Origin: JBKEDC01 sp047971925
Lineage (GTDB): Bacteria > Bacteroidota > Bacteroidia > Bacteroidales > Prolixibacteraceae
DNA length: 64,000 nucleotides
NCBI GenBank assembly: GCA_047971925.1
Contig: JBKEAC010000041.1
Location: 29,499 to 93,498 of the forward strand
Reading direction: 5' to 3'
Both the position numbers and the translations under genes were made by a program. Below the pieces are notes generated by a model, which saw nothing but the letters and a program-made list of their open reading frames with translations, was not told where the DNA came from and did no database searches. Each line of letters opens with the position of its first letter. Within the stretch, counting starts at the first letter, position 1. Shown here piece after piece: positions 17,267 through 26,003 of this stretch.

Positions 17267-18205
17267 TTATTTGAAAAACTCCTCGCTTATTGATTCATTA
17301 TTATATACTTTTTGAATTGCGCGAGCAAACATTTCTGAAGTTGATAAATATTTAATCTTACTAGAAGTGCGTTTAGGCGGTATAGAATCGGTAAAATATA
17401 CTTCCTCTAAAGCCGATTCTTCAATGCGTTCAACAGCTGGATCGGAAAGTAGACCGTGAGCTGCAAATGCTCTAACAGAATTAGCTCCCTGTTCTTTCAT
17501 TAGTCCAGCAGCTTTGGTCATAGTGCCTGCGGTGTCGATAATATCATCAATCAAGATAACATCTTTTCCTTTAACATCACCAATCACGGTCATGCTATCA
17601 ATTACGTTGGCTTTTGCTCTTGATTTATGGCAAATTACCATGTCGGTGCCTAAAGCTCTTGCATATGCATTTGCACGTTTAGTTCCTCCAACATCGGGTG
17701 ATGCGATAACAACATCTCGAAGTCCCATTTTCTTTATAAATGGAATGAATAGAGTTGATGCGTAAAGGTGGTCAACCGGCACATTGAAGAAACCTTGAAT
17801 TTGATCAGCATGTAAATCCATGGTAATTACTCTATCAACACCTGCGGCGGTGAGCATGTCAGCAACAACTTTTGCTCCAATCGAAACGCGAGGTTTATCT
17901 TTTCGATCTTGCCTTGCAAAACCAAAATAAGGCATTACAGCAATTGTTTTATATGCTGAAGCTCTCTTGGCTGCATCAATCATTAGCAAAAGTTCCATCA
18001 GATTGTCACTTGTTGGAAACGTTGATTGCATAATATAAACATGGCAACCTCGAATTGTTTCTTCAAAACAAGGTTCAAATTCGCCATCAGCAAAAACTGG
18101 ACAGCTTGATTTCCCAAGTTCAATGCCCATACTGTTGCATACTTTTGATGTTAAGTAAGTGGTTGCTGTTCCACTGAAAATCTTTAGGGGTTTTTTGCCT
18201 CCCAT
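17267..18205 (-). CDS. prs: Ribose-phosphate pyrophosphokinase
   Basis: Prs makes PRPP from ribose-5-phosphate and ATP for nucleotide, His and Trp synthesis. The N terminus KIFSGTATTYLTSKVC is the usual start, and YFGFARQDRKDKPRVSIGAK contains the ATP-binding loop. ITMDLHADQIQGFF holds the catalytic region, and VILIDDIIDTAGTMTKAA is the PRPP loop. The length of 312 residues is complete. A TACCTTTG promoter lies 32 bp upstream. No terminator is obvious between prs and rplY, so some readthrough into rplY is possible. Confidence 0.97.
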   Translation of the reverse strand: MGGKKPLKIFSGTATTYLTSKVCNSMGIELGKSSCPVFADGEFEPCFEETIRGCHVYIMQSTFPTSDNLMELLLMIDAAKRASAYKTIAVMPYFGFARQDRKDKPRVSIGAKVVADMLTAAGVDRVITMDLHADQIQGFFNVPVDHLYASTLFIPFIKKMGLRDVVIASPDVGGTKRANAYARALGTDMVICHKSRAKANVIDSMTVIGDVKGKDVILIDDIIDTAGTMTKAAGLMKEQGANSVRAFAAHGLLSDPAVERIEESALEEVYFTDSIPPKRTSSKIKYLSTSEMFARAIQKVYNNESISEEFFK

Positions 18206-18237
18206 TGTGTTTAAAGTTTGATTTGGTAACGATATGA

Positions 18238-18245
18238 CAAAGGTA
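18238..18245 (-). promoter_or_regulatory. -7 promoter element for prs
   Basis: Reads TACCTTTG leftward, 32 bp before the prs ATG. Confidence 0.65.
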
Positions 18246-18553
18246 GAAATTTTATTTAGAACCTATTCAATGGCTTTTCTAAAATTTCAACCTTTTTTTT
18301 AAAAATAAAATTGCGTGCATGTTGAATCTGTTTAGTATTTTTTTTTCTCATGTAGTTTATATTGTTTGCTCATCCTTTAAGCTGGTTCATTCGTAAGAAA
18401 AAAGTAGGAAGATTTTTTGTTGGAGTAGTTTTTAAATGTGATTTATTTTTCTGAGAGGAATTAGCATAAAAGTTTTTTCAACTTTGATTGTGCTTGATAT
18501 GGAAATTTCCATACTTTTATACATTCAAAATGACTGATTGATTTCGGTATTTG
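18246..18553. other. Divergent spacer between prs and the acetyltransferase gene
   Basis: The 363-bp space is strongly T-rich and holds the two promoter elements listed on either side. I see no gene, RNA signature or repeat in it. Confidence 0.6.
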
Positions 18554-18561
18554 TATCTTTA
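18554..18561 (+). promoter_or_regulatory. Possible -7 element for the O-acetyltransferase gene
   Basis: TATCTTTA matches seven of the fixed and free positions of TAnnTTTG and lies 7 bp before the ORF, so transcription would start very close to the ATG. The short leader makes this less certain. Confidence 0.4.
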
Positions 18562-18568
18562 AGAAAAA

Positions 18569-19138
18569 ATGATGACAGAAAAAGAAAAATTATTAGCAGG
18601 CTTACTGGCCGACACTACTGATAGACAGCTTTTAGAAGAGTTGCGAGAATGTAAGGCGAAATGTCATGAGTATAATCAGATTCATCCCGATTGTGAGCAG
18701 GAGAGAGATGATAAACTCCGAACAATTATAGGGAAAATGGGGATCAACGTAAAAATTCAAGCAGATTTTTTTTGTGATTACGGAACGAATATCGAGATTG
18801 GCAATGATTTTTTTGCAAATCACAATTGCGTCATGCTTGACTGTGGGAAAATTACTTTTGGAGATCATGTTTTTGTGGCCCCTAATTGCGGGTTTTACAC
18901 TGTTGGTCATCCATTAAATGCTCTAGAAAGAAATAAATGGCTTGAATATGCACATCCAATAGTGGTAGGTAATAATGTGTGGATTGGTGGTAATGTGGTT
19001 GTTTTGCCTGGAGTGACAATCGGTGATAATACAGTTATCGGAGCTGGAAGTGTGGTAACAAATGACATCCCTAGTGGGGTTCTCGCTTTTGGAAATCCTT
19101 GTAGAGTCGTTCGATTCATCGATGATGTTTCAGAGTAA
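18569..19138 (+). CDS. maa: Maltose/galactoside O-acetyltransferase (Maa/LacA/NodL type)
   Basis: A 189-residue acetyl-CoA-dependent sugar O-acetyltransferase. The N-terminal helical Mac domain (KEKLLAGLLADTTDRQLLEE) precedes a left-handed beta helix of hexapeptide repeats (IEIGNDFFANHNCVMLDCG to VTIGDNTVIGAGSVV). The catalytic His is H114 in TVGHPLN, and the CoA-binding stretch is NVWIGGNVVVLPGV. The exact sugar acceptor cannot be read from sequence. It stands alone between two divergent or convergent neighbours. Confidence 0.93.
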   Translation: MMTEKEKLLAGLLADTTDRQLLEELRECKAKCHEYNQIHPDCEQERDDKLRTIIGKMGINVKIQADFFCDYGTNIEIGNDFFANHNCVMLDCGKITFGDHVFVAPNCGFYTVGHPLNALERNKWLEYAHPIVVGNNVWIGGNVVVLPGVTIGDNTVIGAGSVVTNDIPSGVLAFGNPCRVVRFIDDVSE

Positions 19139-19215
19139 AGAGTCAGCAAAATAATAAAATATGATCTGCGAAGATTATTTAATTCTATTAGATGAAAAAT
19201 AGGGGGTAGTTTCTT

Positions 19216-19770
19216 TTAATCATCAAAGGTGAAACGATCGGGATACTTTCCTGTGATTTTAGTCGTGCGATAGAAGGCTTTCATCCGTTTAATATCGGCT
19301 TGAGGATCATCTGATAGTTCAAAAACATCATACCAACCTATTTCTTTTCTTCCGAAGTCGAAATATCCTAAATATACTGTAGCACCAGTGGCTTTTGCGA
19401 TGGTGTGAAATCCAGCTTTCCATTTTGTTGTTTTCTTGCGAGTTCCTTCGGGAGTCATGGCAAGATGAAAAATATCATCAGTTAGATTCATTGCATCGAT
19501 AATTTGGCGAACGATAGGTGCTCCTTTAGTGCGATCAATTGGTATGCAACCCGCTTTTTTTAAGAAATGTCCAATAGGCCAAAAAAAGAACTCTTTCTTT
19601 ATAACAACATGAGCAGTTCCTCCTATGGATGTGTAATACAACCATGATATGATAAAATCCCAAGCACTAGTGTGAGGCATTCCGATGATAATGGCTTTTT
19701 TATGAGGCATCACGGGCGACATCGCTTTCCATCCTAGAACCGAGAGCCAAAATTTACAAAATGCTTGCAT
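19216..19770 (-). CDS. PlsC-like 1-acylglycerol-3-phosphate acyltransferase family protein
   Basis: A 184-residue acyltransferase fold. The catalytic HX4D motif is H33-TSAW-D38 in IGMPHTSAWDF, and the second block is CIPIDRTKG, followed by MTPEGTRKKT for the phosphate-binding EGTR motif. Unlike classical PlsC it is short and lacks a long membrane anchor. It could work on glycerophospholipids or on another acyl acceptor such as an amino lipid, which is common in this phylum. It converges with the acetyltransferase gene. Confidence 0.88.
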   Translation of the reverse strand: MQAFCKFWLSVLGWKAMSPVMPHKKAIIIGMPHTSAWDFIISWLYYTSIGGTAHVVIKKEFFFWPIGHFLKKAGCIPIDRTKGAPIVRQIIDAMNLTDDIFHLAMTPEGTRKKTTKWKAGFHTIAKATGATVYLGYFDFGRKEIGWYDVFELSDDPQADIKRMKAFYRTTKITGKYPDRFTFDD

Positions 19771-19968
19771 GTTTTTATAGAATGATTTAGGTATTTTTGA
19801 TAAGCTTTAAAAAAAAATGATATTGATTGAGTTTTATTCTGCTAATTTAAATAGAAAAGTTCATATATGCATCGATTACTTAGCTAAATTTTTGATGATA
19901 CCTTAGAAATAGGCAAGAATAAATATCATTTTCACACGGTGTGAAATCTCTTTGCACCACTAGGAAAT
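19771..19968. other. Upstream region of the acyltransferase gene
   Basis: A/T-rich sequence of about 200 bp between the acyltransferase start and the terminator of the candidate sRNA. It contains TTTCACACGGTGTGAAA, an imperfect inverted repeat at about 19931-19946 that could be an operator. No reading frame of interest. Confidence 0.4.
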
Positions 19969-20056
19969 AAAAAAGAGGTGGGAAATTATTCCGACCTCTT
20001 CCAAACCTAACTAAACCAATAAAACTAATCAAACCTAAACTTACGATTGATAATTC
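19969..20056 (-). ncRNA. Candidate small RNA, copy 1
   Basis: A perfect -7 element (TATCTTTG, 20062-20069) faces left and is followed after about 55 bases by a strong terminator: AAGAGGT/ACCTCTT with an inner GGAA/TTCC arm and then six U residues. There is no reading frame between them. The body contains GTAAGTTTAGGTTT and GGTTTAGTTAGGTT, which recur in copy 2 at 56858-56933. Predicted length is about 87 nt. No known family is assigned; the structure from promoter to terminator is seen, the function is unknown. Confidence 0.6.
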
Positions 20057-20061
20057 TAGGA

Positions 20062-20069
20062 CAAAGATA
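20062..20069 (-). promoter_or_regulatory. -7 promoter element for candidate sRNA copy 1
   Basis: Reads TATCTTTG leftward, a perfect TAnnTTTG match. Confidence 0.65.
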
Positions 20070-20541
20070 GTCGATGTGAATTAGTCTAAGATTATGCAAA
20101 AATAAATTTTTCTTTAGCATTCTTTTTATTGGAAATTTTAGGAAAGATGTTGTTGTCAGTTAATTCTAAGTGCAAGAAATAAAAGCCAGGTTAGTCTATT
20201 TGGAACTAGTATTCAGTTGTGATATAGCATATTATTATAATAATATTCTTGTGACACCTGATGGGTATCTGCTATGGTTTGAAATAACTCAGGTGAAAAG
20301 AGTGACTCTTGTTAAATCACATTAAGGGAGGAATATCAGTTATATATTAAGTGATAGTTAAGGAGATTTTTTAAAAAATAGGTGTTTTGTGATTTCGATT
20401 TCAAGTAGAATGTCTTTTGTACTAGTTTATTAAAGAGATAGCGAATACTAAGACTTTAAAACTTGAATTAGATTAATAAAAATACAACAACGCATGAAAC
20501 GACGGGCTGCAAAATTGAGATGTTATAATTTTTAGAAAAAC
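20070..20541. other. Gene-free spacer before the floA terminator
   Basis: About 470 bp of A/T-rich sequence. It contains TATTATTATAATAATA, a self-complementary run, at about 20229-20246. No coding frame, tRNA-like fold or further promoter-terminator pair was recognised. Confidence 0.5.
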
Positions 20542-20573
20542 AAAAAGGGGCGCTACTGATTAGTTACGCCCCC
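20542..20573 (-). terminator. Intrinsic terminator of the SPOR-nfeD-floA operon
   Basis: Read leftward, GGGGCG pairs with CGCCCC with an inner ACT/AGT arm, followed by TTTTTG and more T residues, 8 bp after the floA stop. Confidence 0.8.
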
Positions 20574-20580
20574 ATTGTGA

Positions 20581-21552
20581 TTATTTTTTCTTATGCTCTT
20601 CGCCAGCAATAGATTCTCGCATTTGAGTATCGGCCATGATATTTTTATATTTCATGTAGTCCATTACTCCAATGTTTCCGCTGCGGAATGCTTCAGCTAA
20701 TGCTAAAGGGACTTGTGCTTCAGCCTCAATTACCTTTGCGCGTGCTTCTTGTGCTTTCGCTCGCATTTCTTGTTCTAAAGCAACAGCCATCGCACGACGT
20801 TCCTCAGCTTTCGCTTGAGCAATATTTTTATCGGCATCGGCTTGATCTATTTGTAATCCTGCACCAATGTTTTTACCTATATCAATATCGGCAATGTCAA
20901 TAGATAGAATTTCAAATGCGGTACCTGCATCTAAACCTTTTCCAAGTACTAATTTAGAAATGGAATCTGGATTTTCAAGCACTGATTTATGGGTAGCACT
21001 AGAACCAATCGACGACACAATTCCTTCGCCAACACGAGCCAAGATTGTTTCTTCACCAGCTCCTCCAACCAATTGCTTAATGTTTGCTCGAACTGTAACA
21101 CGCGCTTTTGCAATAAGTTGAATACCATCTTTAGCTACAGCAGCCACTGGTGGAGTGTCAATAACTTTAGGATTTACTGACATTTGAACAGCTTCAAATA
21201 CATCTCGACCAGCCAAGTCGATAGCTGTAGCCATGTTGAAAGATAGATCAATGTTTGCTTTTTCAGCCGATACAAGCGCATGAACAACCATGTCTACTTG
21301 ACCTCCAGCTAAGTAGTGTGCTTCAAGTTTATCTGCTTCAAGCTTAATACCAGCCTTGGTTCCTTCAATGAGGGCACGAACAATTACTGAAGGTGGTACT
21401 TTTCTGAATCGCATCAGAAAGAGTTGAACTAAAGAAATTCGCACACCAGAAACTAAGGCAGAAAACCACAGACCAACAGGAATAAAATAGAGTAGTATCA
21501 TGATGAGAATAAAGGCTCCCACCACAAAACTGAAAATTACATACGGTTCCAT
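20581..21552 (-). CDS. floA: Flotillin-like protein FloA
   Basis: FloA is an SPFH-type scaffold that organises functional membrane microdomains. Residues 5-27 form a membrane anchor, followed by the conserved core from LFLMRFRKVPPSVIVRALI through VAAVAKDGIQLIAKARVTVRANI. The C-terminal Ala/Glu-rich coiled coil (residues about 235-290) is the flotillin oligomerisation region. The length of 323 residues fits the FloA group. It is the last gene of an operon after an NfeD-like gene (5-bp gap), the standard pairing. Confidence 0.96.
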   Translation of the reverse strand: MEPYVIFSFVVGAFILIMILLYFIPVGLWFSALVSGVRISLVQLFLMRFRKVPPSVIVRALIEGTKAGIKLEADKLEAHYLAGGQVDMVVHALVSAEKANIDLSFNMATAIDLAGRDVFEAVQMSVNPKVIDTPPVAAVAKDGIQLIAKARVTVRANIKQLVGGAGEETILARVGEGIVSSIGSSATHKSVLENPDSISKLVLGKGLDAGTAFEILSIDIADIDIGKNIGAGLQIDQADADKNIAQAKAEERRAMAVALEQEMRAKAQEARAKVIEAEAQVPLALAEAFRSGNIGVMDYMKYKNIMADTQMRESIAGEEHKKK

Positions 21553-21557
21553 TGTAA

Positions 21558-22022
21558 TTAATTTAAGGGTTCTACAATTATTTGATTTTTATTAACTTCA
21601 ATAACTTTTATTTTCTGGTTGGAATCAATCCATCCTTGTGAAGCTTTGGTTTCTACGGTTTGATTTCCAATTTTTGATTTTCCAACAGGAGCAAGCCTGC
21701 TCATTGTAATACCTTGGTCATGAACTTGAATATTTTCAATGTGATTTATGCTGCTATCTATTTTCGTGTTGAGCATGATTTTTTTTCCTGCTCTTGTTTT
21801 GAAAAATTTTAATACAAGTATTGGCACAAAAATAAGAATAAATAGGGCAGTAACACTACCAATAATCCAATTGAAATGCTGAAAAGCTATAAAGATGCTT
21901 AGAATAAGCAGCAAAATACCTCCGATTCCGCTAATCGATAATCCAGGAGTTATTACAAATTCAATAAATAGGAGGATGATTCCTATTAATATTAGTAATA
22001 AAATTGTTAGTAGAGCACTCAT
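21558..22022 (-). CDS. NfeD-like membrane protein
   Basis: A 154-residue short NfeD protein. The first half has two or three membrane helices with the typical EFVITPGLSISGIGGILLL turn. Residues 95-152 form the C-terminal OB-like beta barrel (GITMSRLAPVGKSKIGNQ, ASQGWIDSNQKIKVIEVNKN). NfeD proteins work with SPFH proteins in membrane microdomains, and here it precedes floA by 5 bp. The long ClpP-like protease part of NfeD1b is absent. Confidence 0.93.
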   Translation of the reverse strand: MSALLTILLLILIGIILLFIEFVITPGLSISGIGGILLLILSIFIAFQHFNWIIGSVTALFILIFVPILVLKFFKTRAGKKIMLNTKIDSSINHIENIQVHDQGITMSRLAPVGKSKIGNQTVETKASQGWIDSNQKIKVIEVNKNQIIVEPLN

Positions 22023-22032
22023 GAATGCATAT

Positions 22033-22923
22033 TTAATTTATTTCCTTTCCGTTTTCATCAATCAAAACTTCTATGTTCTTTTTAAAAGCAACAATTTTAG
22101 TCTTGCTAAACCCTTCAGTTTCTATCTGTGCCTGCATTAATTTGGCAGAATTATAATCCGTAAGATCACCAATTGTATAGATTGTTTCTCCTTTATCATT
22201 GCTGATGTTGTCTATCCGTCGAATAATGCTAAATTTATTAAATTTAGCTTGAACAGATTTTGGTATTACTTTGTATCTGCCAACTTGAATCTTATAGTGT
22301 AGCTGATTTTCGGCAGCAAGTCGTTCGGCTTCGAGCTCAATTCTTGTCGGTACTCTCTCTGAAATGGCATAGCTCAATTTCGTATTGAGTGGATTCACAT
22401 TAATATAATCGCTACTTATTGCATACGCCACTGCTTCGGGCATGAAACTTTGCCCAAATTCATTCCGCTCTTGCTCGCTTCGACTCATCCAATAATTATA
22501 CTCCAATTCATTTGATTTCAACTTTAACGAGTTTATTTCTTGCTGAAGAGTATAAGCATTTTTCTCTTGCAATAAAATTTCATCAGCTACATGTTTCTGA
22601 GTAGCTGTGTTGCTTTTGCTTGCATATTCGATGCGTAATTCGTTAATGTTGCGTGTTAGTTGCAGCTGCTTTTGCTCTAGCTGGAGCGATTCATAGAAAA
22701 GCTGTTTCCCTTCTATGGTTTGAAAATGGGAAAGTTTTGAATAATAAATTTGATGCGTAATTGGAAAGGAAAATGCGGATATTTCCTCGCTGTTGGAAGA
22801 TGAAAGTTGTTTTGGTTCAGAAATATTATTATATGAAAAATTAGACGATTGAGCAAGTGCACTTTCTGCTGCAAAAACAAAGCTTAAAAGAATAATCGAA
22901 ATGGTAAATCTAATGATTTTCAT
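22033..22923 (-). CDS. Exported protein with C-terminal SPOR-like domain
   Basis: A signal peptide of about 24 residues (IILLSFVFAAESALA) is followed by a helical region rich in Gln, Glu and Leu (residues 65-150), likely a coiled coil. The last 85 residues (LHYKIQVGRYKVIPKSVQ to SKTKIVAFKKNIEVL) look like a SPOR domain, which binds denuded peptidoglycan strands. It lies 10 bp before nfeD, so it is the first gene of the microdomain operon. A link between the cell wall and the FloA scaffold is inference. Confidence 0.8.
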   Translation of the reverse strand: MKIIRFTISIILLSFVFAAESALAQSSNFSYNNISEPKQLSSSNSEEISAFSFPITHQIYYSKLSHFQTIEGKQLFYESLQLEQKQLQLTRNINELRIEYASKSNTATQKHVADEILLQEKNAYTLQQEINSLKLKSNELEYNYWMSRSEQERNEFGQSFMPEAVAYAISSDYINVNPLNTKLSYAISERVPTRIELEAERLAAENQLHYKIQVGRYKVIPKSVQAKFNKFSIIRRIDNISNDKGETIYTIGDLTDYNSAKLMQAQIETEGFSKTKIVAFKKNIEVLIDENGKEIN

Positions 22924-23250
22924 CGTTGGTTAAAATTTTATTTTTTGAAAGTAATATTCATCAATAAATGCTGCTGCATTGAAGAGCAATACACTTAACC
23001 TCTTCAATGAGTTGCATTGCTAGCATAAAAGTAGTGAAAATACTTGATAAGAATTCATTTTTTTGGAATTATTTTTAGAAAATATTTAAAATAATCGCTC
23101 AAGTACATTTTTCAAGCTATCACTATTGCTATAATGGCTCGCTTTTCTAGTGACTTGCGTTGTAAATAGGAATAAGAAGTGGATATTCGAGAATATGAAT
23201 GTCATTTTGAAAGAATATTATTTATTTTGATTTCGATATGATAAAATTAT
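22924..23250. other. Divergent spacer before the Lrp-type gene
   Basis: A/T-rich spacer. On the minus strand TACTTTTA (23026-23033) is a near match to the -7 consensus and may serve the SPOR-nfeD-floA operon. Nothing else was recognised. Confidence 0.45.
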
Positions 23251-23258
23251 TATCTTTG
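23251..23258 (+). promoter_or_regulatory. -7 promoter element for the Lrp/AsnC regulator
   Basis: TATCTTTG, a perfect match. TTTTG at 23225-23229 is 21 bp upstream, the expected -33 position. Confidence 0.7.
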
Positions 23259-23288
23259 TATTTCTGAAAATTAAAACTAGACTGCAAT

Positions 23289-23771
23289 ATGACACTAAGA
23301 AGTAATCTTGATAAAATTGACTTGCACATTTTGGATATAATTACAAAAAATGCTCGAATCCCATTTAAAGATGTGGCAACTGAAGTTGGAGTTTCTAGAG
23401 CAGCTGTGCATCAAAGAGTGAATCGCATGGTGGAGTTAAATGTTATAACTGGTTCAGGTTATAATGTTGACCCTAACAAAGTAAATTACAAAACATGTAC
23501 TTACATAGGTATATTCCTCGAAAAAGGAGGTTTCTATGAAGATGTTGCAATTTTACTAAATGGTATACCCGAAGTAGTTGAATGTCACTATACAACTGGA
23601 GCTTATTCCATTTTCGCAAAAGTTTACGCTAAGGATAATGAGCATTTGAAAGAAATTCTAAATACTAAAATTCAGAAAATTGCTGGTGTGGCTAGTACGG
23701 AAACTTTTATTTCATTAGAACAATCTTTTAAAAGAGAAGTCCCTATAAATTGTGAATGTGAAATAGAGTAA
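23289..23771 (+). CDS. Lrp/AsnC family transcriptional regulator
   Basis: A 160-residue regulator. The N-terminal helix-turn-helix is LDKIDLHILDIITKNARIPFKDVATEVGVSRAAVHQRVNRM (shown only in outline), at residues 7-50. The C-terminal AsnC/RAM domain (about 70-150) senses a small ligand, usually an amino acid, and drives oligomer formation. The effector and targets are not visible. Its terminator is shared with the convergent transketolase gene. The C terminus CECEIE is short and Cys-containing, which is not diagnostic. Confidence 0.94.
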   Translation: MTLRSNLDKIDLHILDIITKNARIPFKDVATEVGVSRAAVHQRVNRMVELNVITGSGYNVDPNKVNYKTCTYIGIFLEKGGFYEDVAILLNGIPEVVECHYTTGAYSIFAKVYAKDNEHLKEILNTKIQKIAGVASTETFISLEQSFKREVPINCECEIE

Positions 23772-23836
23772 TGCTACTAAAAGATTAACTCGCTAATCGG
23801 TTCTCAAAATAACAATTCTATTTCAAACAATAATTA

Positions 23837-23870
23837 AAGCCCCGAATCAATTCAAATAGATTCGGGGCTT
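23837..23870. terminator. Bidirectional terminator between Lrp-type gene and tkt
   Basis: AAGCCCCGAATC pairs perfectly with GATTCGGGGCTT over a 10-base loop, between two convergent genes. Confidence 0.85.
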
Positions 23871-23894
23871 GTCATTTCATTGAAAAGATTTTAA

Positions 23895-25919
23895 CTAAAG
23901 CAAACTCTTCACCTGATTATATACATTCTTGCCTGTGAAACCTAATTTTTCATCGAGCACAGTGTATGGTGCAGAGAATCCGAAAGAATTTAATCCGAAC
24001 ACTTTACCATCGGCACCCACAAGACCTTCCAATGTTACAGGAAGACCAGCTGTCATACCAAATTTCTTAACGCCTGCAGGAAGTATTGCTCTTTGGTATT
24101 CTGCCGATTGACTACGGAATACTCCTTCTGAAGGAACAGAAATAATTCTACATTTTACGCCATCTTTAGCTAATAATTCAGCTCCTGAAACCAATGTGCT
24201 TACTTCCGATCCCGATGCCAAAAGTATTACATCAGGCGTTCCTGAACAATCACTCACAATGTAAGCTCCCTTCTCAGCTTCTAAAGCCGCATCATACCGA
24301 TTGCTCGAAGAGGGGAGATTGGTAATATTCTGACGAGAAAGTATTAAGCCTGTTGGTGTGTCGATATTCTCCAATGCCATTTTCCATGCCACAGTAGTTT
24401 CTTCGCAATCAGCAGGACGAAGAACTAGCATAGAGTTCTTGTGTTTGTGATTTTGCAGCTTTTCCATCAAACGAATTTGTGCTTCTTGCTCAACGGGTTG
24501 ATGAGTTGGTCCATCTTCTCCCACTCGGAATGCATCGTGAGTCCAAACATATTTCACCGGAAGTTCCATCAATGCTGAAAGTCGAACCGCTGGTTTCATA
24601 TAATCAGAGAATACAAAAAATGTAGCACAAACTGGAATAACTCCGCCGTGTAATGCCATACCGTTCATAATGCAAGCCATCGTTAATTCGCACACACCTG
24701 CTTGCAAGAACTGACCCGAGAAATCATCTTTACTAATAGCTTTCGTGTTCTTTAAGAAACCATCAGTCTTATCTGAATTTGAAAGATCGGCTGAAGAAAC
24801 AACCATATTTTCAATTTCTTTTGCAAATGCTCCCAACACTGTTGCCGATGCTGCTCTAGTTGCTGAGCCCGCTTTTTGTTCTATTTTAGAAAAATCAAAT
24901 TTTGGAGCTTCTTTTGAATAGAATGTAGCTAGTTTCTTAGCCAATTCTGGATTCGATTTTGCCCATGCCGCTTGTGCTGCTTTCTTTTCAGCTGCTGCTT
25001 TCTTTAATGCCTCTTTGCGTGCATCAAACAAAGCTTGCACATCACTAAATATTGTAAAGGGAGAATCAGGATTTCCACCTAAGTTCTCAATAGTTTTAGC
25101 TAGTGATGCTCCTGCCTCTCCTAATGGTTGACCATGCGTAGAGGTCTTACCCTCAAAATTGGCTCCTTCAGCTGTAACTGCACCCTTGCCCATGATGGTC
25201 TTACCAATGATTATCGTTGGTTTTTTTGTCTCATTTTGTGCATCTTTGAGTGCTTTACGAATCTGATCGGCATTGTTACCGTCAATTGTTACTACTTTCC
25301 ACCCCCATGATTCATACTTCTTTGCAGTATCTTCGGTAGTTACCTCGCAAGTAGTTGTTGAAAGTTGAATGTCATTTGAATCATAGAACATGATTAAGTT
25401 GCTCAATCCTAAGTGACCAGCAATGCGTCCTGCTCCTTGCGATATCTCTTCTTGAACACCGCCATCTGAAATGAATGCATAGGTTTTATGCGCTGTCCAT
25501 TCTCCAAACTTTGCAGCTAAAAATCTTTCAGCAATAGCAGCTCCTACTGCCATAGTGTGCCCTTGTCCTAGTGGTCCTGACGTATTCTCTACTCCACGAA
25601 GCACATCTACTTCTGGGTGACCAGGTGTAATGCTTTCCCACTGACGAAAGTTAGCAAGGTCATTCATGCTATATGTTCCTGTTAAAGAAAGGATAGAATA
25701 TAACATAGGTGACATATGACCAGGATCTAGATAGAATCGGTCGCGATTAATCCAAGCTAAATCGCTAGGATCATAGTTTAAAAATTCTGAGTAGAGTACG
25801 CTAACAAAGTCTGCGCCACCCATAGCTCCTCCAGGATGACCCGATTTGGCTTTTTCAACCATGGCAGCCGATAAAATGCGAACATTATCAGCTGCTCTTT
25901 CGATAACAGTTTTAGTCAT
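23895..25919 (-). CDS. tkt: Transketolase
   Basis: Transketolase moves two-carbon units between sugar phosphates in the non-oxidative pentose phosphate pathway, using thiamine diphosphate. Conserved parts are KSGHPGGAMGGADF (residues 25-38), GPLGQGHTMAVGAAIAER, the diphosphate-binding FISDGGVQEEISQGA, and HDAFRVGEDGPTHQPVE in the pyrimidine domain. The length of 674 residues includes a Lys/Ala-rich linker around 300-335. It ends near the shared terminator and stands alone. Confidence 0.97.
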   Translation of the reverse strand: MTKTVIERAADNVRILSAAMVEKAKSGHPGGAMGGADFVSVLYSEFLNYDPSDLAWINRDRFYLDPGHMSPMLYSILSLTGTYSMNDLANFRQWESITPGHPEVDVLRGVENTSGPLGQGHTMAVGAAIAERFLAAKFGEWTAHKTYAFISDGGVQEEISQGAGRIAGHLGLSNLIMFYDSNDIQLSTTTCEVTTEDTAKKYESWGWKVVTIDGNNADQIRKALKDAQNETKKPTIIIGKTIMGKGAVTAEGANFEGKTSTHGQPLGEAGASLAKTIENLGGNPDSPFTIFSDVQALFDARKEALKKAAAEKKAAQAAWAKSNPELAKKLATFYSKEAPKFDFSKIEQKAGSATRAASATVLGAFAKEIENMVVSSADLSNSDKTDGFLKNTKAISKDDFSGQFLQAGVCELTMACIMNGMALHGGVIPVCATFFVFSDYMKPAVRLSALMELPVKYVWTHDAFRVGEDGPTHQPVEQEAQIRLMEKLQNHKHKNSMLVLRPADCEETTVAWKMALENIDTPTGLILSRQNITNLPSSSNRYDAALEAEKGAYIVSDCSGTPDVILLASGSEVSTLVSGAELLAKDGVKCRIISVPSEGVFRSQSAEYQRAILPAGVKKFGMTAGLPVTLEGLVGADGKVFGLNSFGFSAPYTVLDEKLGFTGKNVYNQVKSLL

Positions 25920-26003
25920 ATTTTTTTATTTGTGTGAAATTATTTTGTAACATATAGTAATTAAAAACGTCCGAATATAAGACATTTTTTGCTGTTTCAT
26001 TTC

